34,858 nt of DNA from an uncultured Cytophagales bacterium (lineage in GTDB: Bacteria > Bacteroidota > Bacteroidia > Cytophagales > 172606-1). Under the pieces are notes generated by a model, which was given only the letters and a program-made list of their open reading frames with translations, had not been told where the DNA came from and searched no databases. A program made the position numbers and the translations under genes. Below, in pieces: positions 8,978 to 16,292 of the stretch. Position 1 is the first letter of the stretch. Each line of letters opens with the position of its first letter. Where the stretch lies: positions 1 to 34,858 of the forward strand of contig CADCTQ010000360.1 of NCBI GenBank assembly GCA_902805615.1. The letters are read 5' to 3'.

Positions 8978-10501
8978 TTACGCCTCCTTCTCCGCCTTGA
9001 TCTCCTTGCGGGTCAGGGCCCGGACGGGCGGGCCGACCAGCACTTCGCCGGTACACGTGAAACGGCCGCCGTGGCAGGGGCAATCCCAGGTTTTTTCGGC
9101 CTTGTTCCACTGCACGATGCAGTGCATGTGCGTACAGATCGGCGACAGCATGTGTACCGTATCTTGTTCGTCGCGGTACACGGCCAGTTGCTGCCCTTCC
9201 ACGCGGACCAGCCGCCCTTCCCCCGCAGGCACGTCGGCCACGTGTTTGGCGTCGGTGGCAAAGCGGTCTTTCACGAAACGGTAGAGGTACTCCAGGTTCT
9301 GCTCGGCCAGGTCGGTTGCCGAAGCCGCCAGGTTGAAGCGGGCCGGGTCGTAAATGCGCGACAGCGGGTTTTTATTCCCCGTGAGCAGGTCCGACAGGAG
9401 CATGGCCGACACCACGCTGAACGTGAGGCCGTCGCCGGTAAAGCCCGTGGCAATGTACTTGTTGCGGCCAAAGGGGCTCTGCCCGATGAACGGCAGGCCG
9501 TCGGCCGAGTAGAAGTACTCCGCCGACCAGCGGTGCGAGATTTCGAGGTTGCCGAAGCGGTCCCGGATGTACCCTTCCAGCTTCCGGAACGGCTCGTTTT
9601 CGTCCACGCTCCGTTCGCCGACCTTGTGGTCTTCGCCGCCCACGATCAGGTACGTCTGCCCGTCGGCCTCGTAGGTGCGGATGTAGTGGTAGAACTCCAG
9701 CGTATCCCAGTACAGCGCCTTCGGAATCGTGTGCCCGTCGAGTTTAGCCACCACCACGTACGACTGGTAGGGCAGCAGCTCGGTTTGCACCACGTTGAAC
9801 TGGATGGGCGTGTGCGTCGCCAGCACGATCTGTTTTGCCGTCACCTTGTGGCCGTCCCTGGTGGTAACCACGCAGGGGTTGCTGTCGTCGGCGTCGGTCA
9901 CGTGCGTATGTTCAAAAATCTGCCCGCCCAGTTGCTGAAAGCGTTGCGCCAGCCCCTGCACGAATTTGAGCGAATGGAACTCCGCCTGCTCTTCGAGTTT
10001 GAGGGACCGCTTGACCGGGAACGGCAGCGGCACCGAGTCGCCGAGCTGGTTGATGAGGCCGGCCTCGGTGGTGGCAAAGGCTTCGTCTTCCACTTCCTGC
10101 ACCTGGCTTTCTTCTTCGGCAAACTGGTAGGCCGGGAGCCGCACGAAGTCGGCGTCCAGGTTCTCCTGCCGGCAAATCTGCTCGATGCAGTCAATGGCGT
10201 CCTTGAGGGATTTCGCCACGAGGCGGGCCGTCTCCTTGCTGAAGCGGGAGGCAATGAAACTGTAGTCGGCATCCACGCCGGAGGTGAGGTGCCCCGTGCT
10301 GAAGCCGGTGGTGCCCGAGCCGATCTTTTCGGATTCGAGCAGCACCACGCGGACGCCCTTTTTGGCGAGCAGGTAGGCCGTGGTGACGCCGGTGATGCCG
10401 CCGCCTACGACCACGACGTCGGCTTGGAGGTCAGCTTCCAGTTTGGGAAAAGAAGGGAGTTGTCCCGTCTGTACCCAGATAGAGGTGTGTTGGGATTGCA
10501 T
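8978..10501 (-). CDS. FAD-dependent oxidoreductase with C-terminal Rieske [2Fe-2S] domain
   Basis: A 507-residue two-domain protein. The N-terminal part is a DAO-type flavoprotein: the dinucleotide-binding loop VVVVGGGITGVTTAYLL lies near residues 29-45, followed by LLESEKIGSGTTGFSTGHLTSG. The FAD-binding tail YIATGFTGDGLTFSVVSA is near 370-390. The last ~100 residues are a Rieske domain with CTHMHC and CPCHGG (C-x-H ... C-x2-H type ligands). Such fusions are widespread but their substrates are mostly unknown; an amine or amino-acid-like substrate is only inferred from the DAO family. I start at MQSQHTSIW because the 24 residues upstream are unlike the family. Confidence 0.88.
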   Translation of the reverse strand: MQSQHTSIWVQTGQLPSFPKLEADLQADVVVVGGGITGVTTAYLLAKKGVRVVLLESEKIGSGTTGFSTGHLTSGVDADYSFIASRFSKETARLVAKSLKDAIDCIEQICRQENLDADFVRLPAYQFAEEESQVQEVEDEAFATTEAGLINQLGDSVPLPFPVKRSLKLEEQAEFHSLKFVQGLAQRFQQLGGQIFEHTHVTDADDSNPCVVTTRDGHKVTAKQIVLATHTPIQFNVVQTELLPYQSYVVVAKLDGHTIPKALYWDTLEFYHYIRTYEADGQTYLIVGGEDHKVGERSVDENEPFRKLEGYIRDRFGNLEISHRWSAEYFYSADGLPFIGQSPFGRNKYIATGFTGDGLTFSVVSAMLLSDLLTGNKNPLSRIYDPARFNLAASATDLAEQNLEYLYRFVKDRFATDAKHVADVPAGEGRLVRVEGQQLAVYRDEQDTVHMLSPICTHMHCIVQWNKAEKTWDCPCHGGRFTCTGEVLVGPPVRALTRKEIKAEKEA

Positions 10502-10609
10502 GTGGGTTTGGTTTTGGGTAAGCAATAGGCTATGCCGCAAAGAGAATCCTTGCAGTACCTTCATCCTACGCACAAGCGGGGGTTGGGTTGCGTACGGCGG
10601 GTGCCGGGC

Positions 10610-10996
10610 TCACGCCGTTATTTCCACGAGGTTGCCGTCGGGGTCGGTGACTACGCTTTCGTAGTACCCGTCGCCGGTGGTGCGCGGCTCCCCGGGCACC
10701 GGGCAGCCGTCCCGGCGCAGCGCATCGGTGAGTTGGTCCACGCCTTCCCGGCTCCCGGTCGAAAAGGCCAGGTGGATGTAGCCGACGGAACGGTTCTCCG
10801 GTTGGGAGGAGGGTTGGAGGCCGGGTTTGTGCATCAGTTCGAGCCGGGCGCCGGTGTCGAAGGTGAGGAAGTAGGAGGAAAATTGCTTGGCGGCGTTCAC
10901 GTATTTGTCGTTGGCCCGGCCGCCGAAGTAAGTGCAGTAGAAATTCCTGGCCCTTTCCAGGTCGGCGGTCCAGAGGGCGATGTGCTCAATTTTCAT
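10610..10996 (-). CDS. VOC / glyoxalase-family metalloprotein
   Basis: A 128-residue protein with two beta-alpha-beta-beta-beta units of the vicinal-oxygen-chelate fold. Likely metal ligands are His5 (IEHIALW), Glu in ARLELM, His in GYIHLAF and Glu in GNLVEITA, the order seen in YaeR/lactoylglutathione-lyase-like proteins. DPDGNLVEI is the classic closing motif. Function could be isomerase, dioxygenase or thiol-transferase; the sequence does not settle it. It sits 108 bp upstream (in transcription sense) of the DAO-Rieske gene, so the two may be cotranscribed. Confidence 0.85.
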   Translation of the reverse strand: MKIEHIALWTADLERARNFYCTYFGGRANDKYVNAAKQFSSYFLTFDTGARLELMHKPGLQPSSQPENRSVGYIHLAFSTGSREGVDQLTDALRRDGCPVPGEPRTTGDGYYESVVTDPDGNLVEITA

Positions 10997-11130
10997 GGGA
11001 AGGTTTATTTGGGTTTCACGCAGAGGGGAGTTTCAGGCAAAGGCGGATTTCACACAAAGGCGTAAAGGAGGAGCGCAAAGGAGGCAAAGAAGAGACTTCG
11101 TTGGTGTTGTCGCAGCACGGTGGTCCCGCC

Positions 11131-11232
11131 GAAAGCGTCGCATTGCGGGAAAGCGTCGCATTGCGGGAAAGCGTCGCATTGCGGGAAAGCGTCGCATTGC
11201 GGGAAAGCGTCGCATTGCGGGAAAGCGTCGCA
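11131..11232 (+). repeat. 18-bp tandem repeat, five full copies plus a partial
   Basis: The unit gaaagcgtcgcattgcgg is repeated head to tail at 11131, 11149, 11167, 11185 and 11203 without change, then 12 bases of a sixth copy. One full inverted copy and part of another follow at 11269-11298, so the array is part of the surrounding palindrome. The 18-bp period is divisible by three, so short artificial reading frames run through it on both strands. Confidence 0.95.
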
Positions 11233-11245
11233 ATGGAAACTTTTC

Positions 11246-11271
11246 CGGCTCCCCTCCTCGGAGGGGAGCCG
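11246..11271. repeat. Perfect 12-bp hairpin at the palindrome centre
   Basis: cggctcccctcc (11246-11257) and its complement (11260-11271) are separated by only 2 bases. It lies between the tandem array and its inverted copies, close to the symmetry centre of the inner palindrome. Confidence 0.85.
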
Positions 11272-11415
11272 CAATGCGACGCTTTCCCGCAATGCGATGC
11301 CTGCCGCCATGCGGCCCTTTCCCACGATCCGCTCCTTTCAGCGGGGCCACCGGATGCAACAACACCCATGAAGCCCCTTCTTTGCCCCCTTTGCGATTTC
11401 TATGACAAAAACAAG

Positions 11416-12462
11416 TCAGAGGGCATAATTTTCGTCATATTTTTGGTTGTGCTTGACTAGGGCAAAAAGGGTGTGCAGGAGTTTGTTTCGCACGGCGTTG
11501 CATACTAACATCTTGTTTTTGCCTTCCTCGATCTTGCGGTCATAATAACGGGCGAACTTATTTTTGAGCCTCACCGTACGCATGGCCGCCATCTGCAAGA
11601 GTGTTTTTAAGCGTTTATTAGCCTGATGGCTCACGCGACTTCGGCCTCGGATGGATTTACCCGAAGAGTGCTCAAAAGGAGCCACTCCTGCATAACAAGC
11701 CAGTTTCTTAGGCGAATCGAAGTCTTTGAACTCGTTGGTCGAGATGATCAGCTCACTGGCCGTCACCGGGCCCACGCCGGGCACAGAAGTAAGCTGGCTG
11801 AAGAGCTGGCTCAGGTGCTCATCTGAGTCGATGAGTTGCTGAATCTGTTTTTCAACGGCTTGCAGGTCCTTCTTTAGAGCGGCTAACGAGCTGGGGCAAT
11901 GCTTGGTGAGCAACTGGGTGAGCAACTGGTGGGTGTCTTTGTCAGAGAAGGGTTTGCCCTCCGAGAGGGCCACCTTGAGCGTATTGTTGGCCGAAAGCAG
12001 GCGCTCTCTTAGCCGCGTTAGGTGCTGAAGCTGGGTGAGGAGTTTACGAGTGGGCTTCCAGAGGCGAACACTTTCGCGGTTCTTGTAGGCATACTGGGCA
12101 ATGCGCTGAGCGTCAATCTTGTCGTTCTTGCCTCGCTGCATGCCCAGCGAGTACTTGATCTGCAAGGGGTGTTCCAGCCAGATAGCTAACTCTTGCTGCT
12201 CAAGCAGGCCTACCAGGTCATTAGAGTAGATGCCCGTGTGTTCCAGACAGAACAGGCATTGCTTGACTACCACCCCATGACTGGTGATAAGCTTTTGGAG
12301 AGCGGCGCCAATGGCCTTGGGCTGGTTTTCTATGCGCATACTGTTGATCACGCGCCCGCCTACCAGTAAGGCCAGGTCCAGGTGCTGTTTAGAAACATCA
12401 ATGCCGATGAAGAAATTGTAGTGTGTCTGGTTAGAGTGTAGTGGGTTGTCTTGCATGCTCAC
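11416..12462 (-). CDS. IS110-family transposase (DEDD recombinase)
   Basis: A 348-residue recombinase. The N-terminal RuvC-like DEDD domain shows IGIDVSKQHLDLAL (first Asp, residue 21 region), CLEHTGIY (Glu) and KNDKIDAQRIA (two Asp). A coiled-coil-like middle follows (residues ~140-210). The C-terminal transposase_20 domain has the helix-hairpin-like SVPGVGPVTASELI and YAGVAPFEHSSGKSIRG, with the catalytic serine expected in SSGKS, then SHQANKRLKTLLQMAA. Length and motifs are complete, so it is probably functional. IS110 enzymes use a bridge RNA to pick target and donor sites; a candidate lies directly upstream. Confidence 0.95.
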   Translation of the reverse strand: MSMQDNPLHSNQTHYNFFIGIDVSKQHLDLALLVGGRVINSMRIENQPKAIGAALQKLITSHGVVVKQCLFCLEHTGIYSNDLVGLLEQQELAIWLEHPLQIKYSLGMQRGKNDKIDAQRIAQYAYKNRESVRLWKPTRKLLTQLQHLTRLRERLLSANNTLKVALSEGKPFSDKDTHQLLTQLLTKHCPSSLAALKKDLQAVEKQIQQLIDSDEHLSQLFSQLTSVPGVGPVTASELIISTNEFKDFDSPKKLACYAGVAPFEHSSGKSIRGRSRVSHQANKRLKTLLQMAAMRTVRLKNKFARYYDRKIEEGKNKMLVCNAVRNKLLHTLFALVKHNQKYDENYAL

Positions 12463-12500
12463 GGAATGGGTTAACTTTACGACTCGTTCACTAGAAGCGA

Positions 12501-12673
12501 TTCAGCCCCTTGCTCAATACCTTGCTAGTAGGATCAAGCTCTCTACTGGCAGTGCTTATCCAGTAGAAGCGTGTCCTGAATTTCTATTTGAGCTTTTGGC
12601 TGAAGTTCCCCTGCCGGATTAAATCGCAAAATAGGTTCCTGGCCTAAGCCTTTGGGTAATGTGCCGGCAGGGG
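12501..12673 (-). ncRNA. Candidate IS110 bridge RNA
   Basis: The region upstream of the transposase folds on the minus strand into two loops. Loop 1 (12618-12663) is closed by a perfect 10-bp stem (12608-12617 / 12664-12673). Loop 2 is closed by ggctgaa/ttcagcc (12598-12604 / 12501-12507) and contains an 8-bp hairpin (12542-12549 / 12560-12567). Loop 1 holds aaatcgcaaa (12621-12630), the exact complement of the flank at 11390-11399, and gcctttgggt (12648-12657), matching 9/10 of the other flank at 12729-12738. Loop 2 holds atttctat (12580-12587), identical to the element end at 11396-11403, and a segment at 12518-12533 complementary in two blocks (5 and 7 bp) to the other end at 12708-12725. 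Exact RNA ends are not known. Confidence 0.65.
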
Positions 12674-12786
12674 TGCTTCTTTTCTTGGCCCAATGTTATT
12701 GCTTTTATCCTACTTGGCAAGTCTAAAGGCCTTTGCGTGAAATCCGCCTTTGCCTGAAACTCCCCTCTGCGTGAAATTCCTTAATG

Positions 12787-13500
12787 CTACTTGATAACCA
12801 GGGGCAAAGCAACCTGTTCATTCAAATAAAATGATAAAGTACCATCCGGCTCGTTCCGCAGCTTTACGTCCCCGAAATGAGGCACGAGCAGCTTTGCCCC
12901 GACCTCTTTGAGCAGCGCTTCCTGCCGGGCCGGGCCTACCCCCACCGTGAACATGCCCGCGCCGGCCGCCGCCCGCACGCCGCTGTACGCATCTTCGAAG
13001 GCAATGCATTGCCCGGGCGGCAGCCCCAGCCGTTCGGCCGCCAGGAGGTAACAGGCCGGGTCCGGCTTGCCCCGCGGCACCAGGTCCGACGTGACGATGG
13101 CATCAAACGCCCCTTCCAGCGCCAACGCCTTTTGCACCTTGTGCACCTTCGGCAGCAGCGAAGAAGTAACCAGGGCCGTGGCAATCCCGGCGCCTTTCAA
13201 CTGCCCGAGCAACGCCTGCACGCCGCGCATGGGTACGTACTGCATCTCGTTTTCAAACACCTCGCACGCCTCCAGCAGGTCCGCCTTTTCGGCTTCGGAG
13301 AGGTGCCCGAACACCTGCGCCACCGTCTGGCGGGCCGGGCACCCGTGCACCTTGCCCTCCATCACTTCCGGGCTGATGGTGATGTGGTGCTGCCCGGCGT
13401 GGTGGTGCCAGAACGCCTCGATGGGCGTACGCGTATCAATCAACACGCCGTCCATGTCAAATACCACCGCCCGGAACCCCGCGCTTTCCTTCGTTTGCAT
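12787..13500 (-). CDS. HAD-superfamily sugar-phosphatase / beta-phosphoglucomutase-like protein
   Basis: A 237-residue HAD hydrolase. Motif I is FDMDGVLIDT (residues ~14-23) with the nucleophile and acid Asp pair; motif II is LVTSS (~112-116); motif III is RGKPDPACYLLAAERLG with its Lys near 143; motif IV is AFEDAYSGVRAA. The helical cap between I and II includes KVHGCPARQTV, so it belongs to the cap-C1 group with beta-PGM and sugar phosphatases. The last ~25 residues (RNEPDGTLSFYLNEQ) extend beyond the HAD core and are unexplained. It is divergent from a DeoR regulator, which suggests a role in sugar-phosphate metabolism (inference). Confidence 0.88.
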   Translation of the reverse strand: MQTKESAGFRAVVFDMDGVLIDTRTPIEAFWHHHAGQHHITISPEVMEGKVHGCPARQTVAQVFGHLSEAEKADLLEACEVFENEMQYVPMRGVQALLGQLKGAGIATALVTSSLLPKVHKVQKALALEGAFDAIVTSDLVPRGKPDPACYLLAAERLGLPPGQCIAFEDAYSGVRAAAGAGMFTVGVGPARQEALLKEVGAKLLVPHFGDVKLRNEPDGTLSFYLNEQVALPLVIK

Positions 13501-13591
13501 ACAAATTCAATTTTTGCGTTTTTATGCCGCTTTGTAAAGTAATACGGCAAGGATAGGAAATTAAAAACGCAAACACAAGCATAATTCTTGG

Positions 13592-13599
13592 TATATTTA
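13592..13599 (+). promoter_or_regulatory. Possible -7 box before the DeoR gene
   Basis: TATATTTA matches 7 of 8 positions of TAnnTTTG and lies 25 bp before the ATG in the AT-rich HAD-DeoR divergent gap (13501-13623). The gap also holds a dyad, gccg...cggc, around 13524-13546. Assignment is tentative. Confidence 0.3.
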
Positions 13600-13623
13600 C
13601 CGAAAACACGCACAAAACCGCAA

Positions 13624-14373
13624 ATGCTGAAAGAAGAACGTTTCGAAGCGATTCTGCTCCGGTTGCAACGGACCCAGAAGGTACTTTCCGCCGACCTGAG
13701 CCAGGAACTGCGGGTTTCGGAGGACACCATCCGCCGCGACCTCAAGGAACTCGCCGACGCTGGCCTGCTCACCAAAGTACACGGCGGGGCGCTGCCCAAG
13801 TCCACCCTGCCCCTCTCCTTCCGCGACCGGGAACACTACGCCGAACGCGAAAAGGGGGAGATTGCCCGGAAGGCGGCGGCCCTGCCGGTCAACGGGCAGC
13901 TCATCATCCTCGACGGCGGCACCACCACCCTCCAGATTGCCCGGCTGCTGCCGGAAAGCCTGCGGGCCACGGTGTTCACCAACAGTCCGCCCATTGCCCT
14001 GCAACTGGCCGACCACCCGGGCGTGGAAGTGGTGCTGGCCGGCGGCAAGCTGCTGAAAGGGGCCCGGGTGACGGTCGGCGCCGAAACCATCGAGACGTTC
14101 CGGGGGCTGCGCGCCGACTGGTGCATGCTCGGCGTGTGCAGCCTGCACCACGAATGGGGCCTTACCCTGCCCGACCGCGAGGAGGCGCAGGTGAAAGGGG
14201 CCATGATCCGGGCGGCGGCGCAGGTGGTGGCCCTGGCCAGCGCCGACAAGATCGGCCCGGTGGAGTCGTTCGTGGTGGCGCCTCCCGGTGAAATTGACCT
14301 GCTCATTACCGACGCGGCCACGCCGGCCGGGGTGCTGGACCGCTACCGGGCCCTGGGCATTGAGGTGCGGTAA
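13624..14373 (+). CDS. DeoR/GlpR-family transcriptional regulator
   Basis: A 249-residue repressor. The N-terminal winged helix-turn-helix has the DeoR signature ADLSQELRVSEDTIRRDLKEL (residues ~21-41), followed by GLLTKVHGGAL. The C-terminal ISOCOT-like sugar-phosphate sensor has IILDGGTTTLQIARLL (~95-110), VFTNSPPIA and GAETIETFRGLRADWCMLG, with DKIG near the end. Such proteins repress sugar-catabolic genes until a phosphorylated sugar binds. The divergent HAD phosphatase is the obvious candidate target. A TTG 36 bp upstream would lengthen it, but the ATG fits the family start. Confidence 0.92.
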   Translation: MLKEERFEAILLRLQRTQKVLSADLSQELRVSEDTIRRDLKELADAGLLTKVHGGALPKSTLPLSFRDREHYAEREKGEIARKAAALPVNGQLIILDGGTTTLQIARLLPESLRATVFTNSPPIALQLADHPGVEVVLAGGKLLKGARVTVGAETIETFRGLRADWCMLGVCSLHHEWGLTLPDREEAQVKGAMIRAAAQVVALASADKIGPVESFVVAPPGEIDLLITDAATPAGVLDRYRALGIEVR

Positions 14374-14451
14374 GGTTGGCCGGTACGGGCACGGCGGCAG
14401 TCCGGCGGTTTTTTGGCTTTTTCTCTATATTGCCCGTTCAACCCTTCCCGA

Positions 14452-14883
14452 ATGGCAAAAGCATTTCCCCTCGTCTTCCTCCTGTTTTTTTCCCTGTCCT
14501 CGTGGGCCCAAACGGCCGCTGACCAAAAGGCCATCCGGCAAGTGATGGATGCGCAGACCAAAGCCTGGAACAGCGGCGACCTCGACCAGTTCATGCAGGG
14601 CTACTGGCAGTCGGACTCCCTCAAGTTTATTGGTTCGGGAGGCATTACGTACGGCTGGCAGAACACGCTGGACCGCTACCGCAAGCGTTACCCCGACGCG
14701 GCGGCGCGGGGCACCCTCCGCTTCGAGCTCCTCACCGTGGACGTAACGGGCAAGGACGCCGCCTTCGTGATCGGCCGTTTCTTCCTCACCCGTCCCCAGC
14801 AAGGCGACGCCAGCGGCTATTTCACGCTGTTCTGGCGAAAAATAGCGGGTAAGTGGAAAATCGTGGTGGACCACACGAGCTAA
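14452..14883 (+). CDS. Secreted NTF2-like (DUF4440/SnoaL-type) protein
   Basis: A 143-residue protein with a signal peptide (MAKAFPLVFLLFFSLSSWAQ, cleaved after WAQ). The mature part starts DQKAIRQVMDAQTKAWNSGD and fits a cone-shaped NTF2/DUF4440 fold. WNSGDLDQFMQGYW and the closing WRKIAGKWKIVVDH are typical. Members have varied or unknown roles and no catalytic residues can be assigned. A TATATTGC box lies about 20-30 bp upstream. The next gene begins 60 bp later on the same strand, so the two may be cotranscribed and both act in the periplasm. Confidence 0.8.
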   Translation: MAKAFPLVFLLFFSLSSWAQTAADQKAIRQVMDAQTKAWNSGDLDQFMQGYWQSDSLKFIGSGGITYGWQNTLDRYRKRYPDAAARGTLRFELLTVDVTGKDAAFVIGRFFLTRPQQGDASGYFTLFWRKIAGKWKIVVDHTS

Positions 14884-14943
14884 GGCCCCCTTCGATGCTT
14901 GATGTTCGATGTTCGTAATCCTTACCAACCCTGCAACCCTTCC

Positions 14944-16227
14944 ATGAAGAAACTTTACGCCCTGATTGTATTTGTACTCCTTGCCTTTCCCGCCCTGGCC
15001 CAGCCGACTACCCTCCTGCACTGCGGCACCCTCATTGACGGCCTGCAAAACCAGCCCCAGTCGCAGGTGACCGTGGTGGTGAAGGGCAACCGCATCGTGC
15101 GGGTGGACCGCGGCTACACGGCCCCGGCCGCCGGCGACCAGGTGGTGGACCTGAAAAACAAAACCGTGATGCCCGGCCTGATGGACATGCACGTGCACCT
15201 GGAGGGTGAAACCAGCAAGGGCGGCGCCATCAACCGGTTCGTGCAGAACCCCGCGGACCTGGCCCTGGAAGGCGCCAAACACGCCCGCACGACCCTGATG
15301 GCCGGCTTTACGACCGTCCGCGACCTGGGCGGCACGGGCGCCAACATTGCCCTGCGCAACGCCGTCAACCGGGGCTTCGTGCCGGGGCCGCGCATCTTCA
15401 CGTCGGGCAAAACCATTGCCACCACCGGCGGCCACGGCGACCCCACCAACGGCTTCCGCCGCGACCTGATGGGCGACCCGGGCCCCGAGCAGGGCGTTGC
15501 CAACAGCCCCGAAGACTGCCGCAAAGCCGTCCGGCAGCGGTACAAGGAAGGCGCCGACCTGATCAAGATCACGGCCACGGGCGGCGTGCTGAGCCTCGCC
15601 AAAGACGCCTCCGGGCCGCAGTTTACCGAGGAAGAACTGAAAGCCGTAATCGAGACGGCCCGGGACTACGGCTTCAAGGTGGCCGCCCACGCCCACGGCG
15701 CCGAAGGCATGAAACGGGCCATCCGGGCCGGCGTGACTTCCATTGAGCACGGCACGTACATGGACGACGAGACCATTGCCCTCTGCAAGAAGAACGGCAC
15801 CTACTACGTACCCACCATCCTGGCGGGCCGCACCGTGGCCGACTCGGCCAAAGTACCCGGCTACTACGCCCCGGTGGTGGTGCCCAAAGCCCTGGCGGTC
15901 GGGCCGCAAATCCAGGGCACTTTTGCCAAAGCCTACAAAGCCGGCGTCAAGATTGCCTTCGGCACGGATTCGGGCGTTTCGCTGCACGGCAAGAACGCCC
16001 TGGAATTCGAGTTCATGGTGGAAGCCGGCATGCCGCCGATGGAGGCCATCAAGTCGGCTACCCTCGTGGCGGCCGAACTGGTGGGCATGAAAGACCAACT
16101 CGGCTCGGTGGAAGGCGGCAAGCTGGCCGACATCGTGGCCGTGAACGGCAACCCCTTGCAGGACATCAAAACCATGCGCAACGTCACCTTCGTGATGAAG
16201 GACGGTGTGGTGTACAAGAGTGAATAA
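14944..16227 (+). CDS. Secreted metal-dependent amidohydrolase (imidazolonepropionase / Xaa-Pro dipeptidase-like)
   Basis: A 427-residue amidohydrolase with a signal peptide (residues 1-20, ending ALAQ). Metal ligands are visible in the usual order: H83 and H85 (MDMHVHLE), the carbamylated lysine K208 ([10 protein letters not shown]), H249 (AAHAHG), H269 (IEHGTYMD) and D342 (GTDSGV). The closing [14 protein letters not shown] and [10 protein letters not shown] are typical of the small beta-sandwich domain. This subgroup is often labelled Xaa-Pro dipeptidase or imidazolonepropionase-like; the true substrate is not evident. The secreted form suggests peptide scavenging in the periplasm (inference). 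Confidence 0.9.
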   Translation: MKKLYALIVFVLLAFPALAQPTTLLHCGTLIDGLQNQPQSQVTVVVKGNRIVRVDRGYTAPAAGDQVVDLKNKTVMPGLMDMHVHLEGETSKGGAINRFVQNPADLALEGAKHARTTLMAGFTTVRDLGGTGANIALRNAVNRGFVPGPRIFTSGKTIATTGGHGDPTNGFRRDLMGDPGPEQGVANSPEDCRKAVRQRYKEGADLIKITATGGVLSLAKDASGPQFTEEELKAVIETARDYGFKVAAHAHGAEGMKRAIRAGVTSIEHGTYMDDETIALCKKNGTYYVPTILAGRTVADSAKVPGYYAPVVVPKALAVGPQIQGTFAKAYKAGVKIAFGTDSGVSLHGKNALEFEFMVEAGMPPMEAIKSATLVAAELVGMKDQLGSVEGGKLADIVAVNGNPLQDIKTMRNVTFVMKDGVVYKSE

Positions 16228-16230
16228 GTA

Positions 16231-16292
16231 GACAGTGGGCAGTGGGCAGTAGGCAACATACGCGTATTGCCGACTGCCTATTGCTTACTGTC
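16231..16292. terminator. Hairpin repeat between convergent genes
   Basis: Arms of 26 bases (16231-16256 and 16267-16292) pair at 25 positions, four of them G-U wobbles. The loop centre is ACGCGT (16260-16265). It begins 4 bp after the amidohydrolase stop and its right arm runs into the quinone oxidoreductase stop codon. The gagtgggcagtgggc-like arm is itself a short internal repeat. It could terminate both genes but has no U tract. Confidence 0.6.

Larger units (their letters stand above)
11401..12723 (-). mobile_element. IS110-family insertion sequence
   Basis: About 1.32 kb with one transposase on the minus strand, a long non-coding 5' end (12463-12723) and a very short 3' end (about 15 bp). 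That layout matches the IS110 subgroup rather than IS1111. No terminal inverted repeats are evident, as expected. Both junctions show TCTA (11399-11402 and 12722-12725), the likely shared core region, so the ends are uncertain by a few bases. GC content drops clearly against the neighbouring genes. The flanks are the two parts of one palindrome arm, so the insertion is inside a repeat and disrupts no gene. Confidence 0.85.
11014..12776. repeat. Large palindromic repeat element, split by an IS
   Basis: The outer arms are 47 bp with one mismatch (11014-11060 and 12730-12776), opening tttcacgcagagggg. An inner imperfect arm pair at about 11074-11137 and 11330-11395 shares cgcaaaggNggcaaagaag and the ggtgttgt / cggtggNcccgc stretches. 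The right arm is broken between the inner and outer segments by the IS110 element. With 11401-12723 removed, the element is about 440 bp and continuous. Between the inner arms lie an 18-bp tandem array and a strong hairpin. Confidence 0.85.

Noticed and set aside
11131-11232. Possible CRISPR array
   Set aside because: The units are directly joined with no spacers, 18 bp only, and no cas genes are present.
11016-11405. Several short frames with repeated ESVALR- or HCGKAS-like peptides
   Set aside because: They are products of the 18-bp (six-codon) tandem repeat being open in all frames, with no start signals or conserved content.
11416-12462. IS1111 subgroup assignment for the transposase
   Set aside because: That subgroup has its long non-coding part at the 3' side and subterminal inverted repeats; here the long part is at the 5' side.
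13588-13623. TTG start for the DeoR regulator
   Set aside because: It overlaps the promoter-like TATATTTA box and adds residues not seen in the family.
14425-16098. Long minus-strand frame opposite the NTF2-like and amidohydrolase genes
   Set aside because: Crosses two real genes, low-complexity His/Val/Gly-rich translation without motifs.
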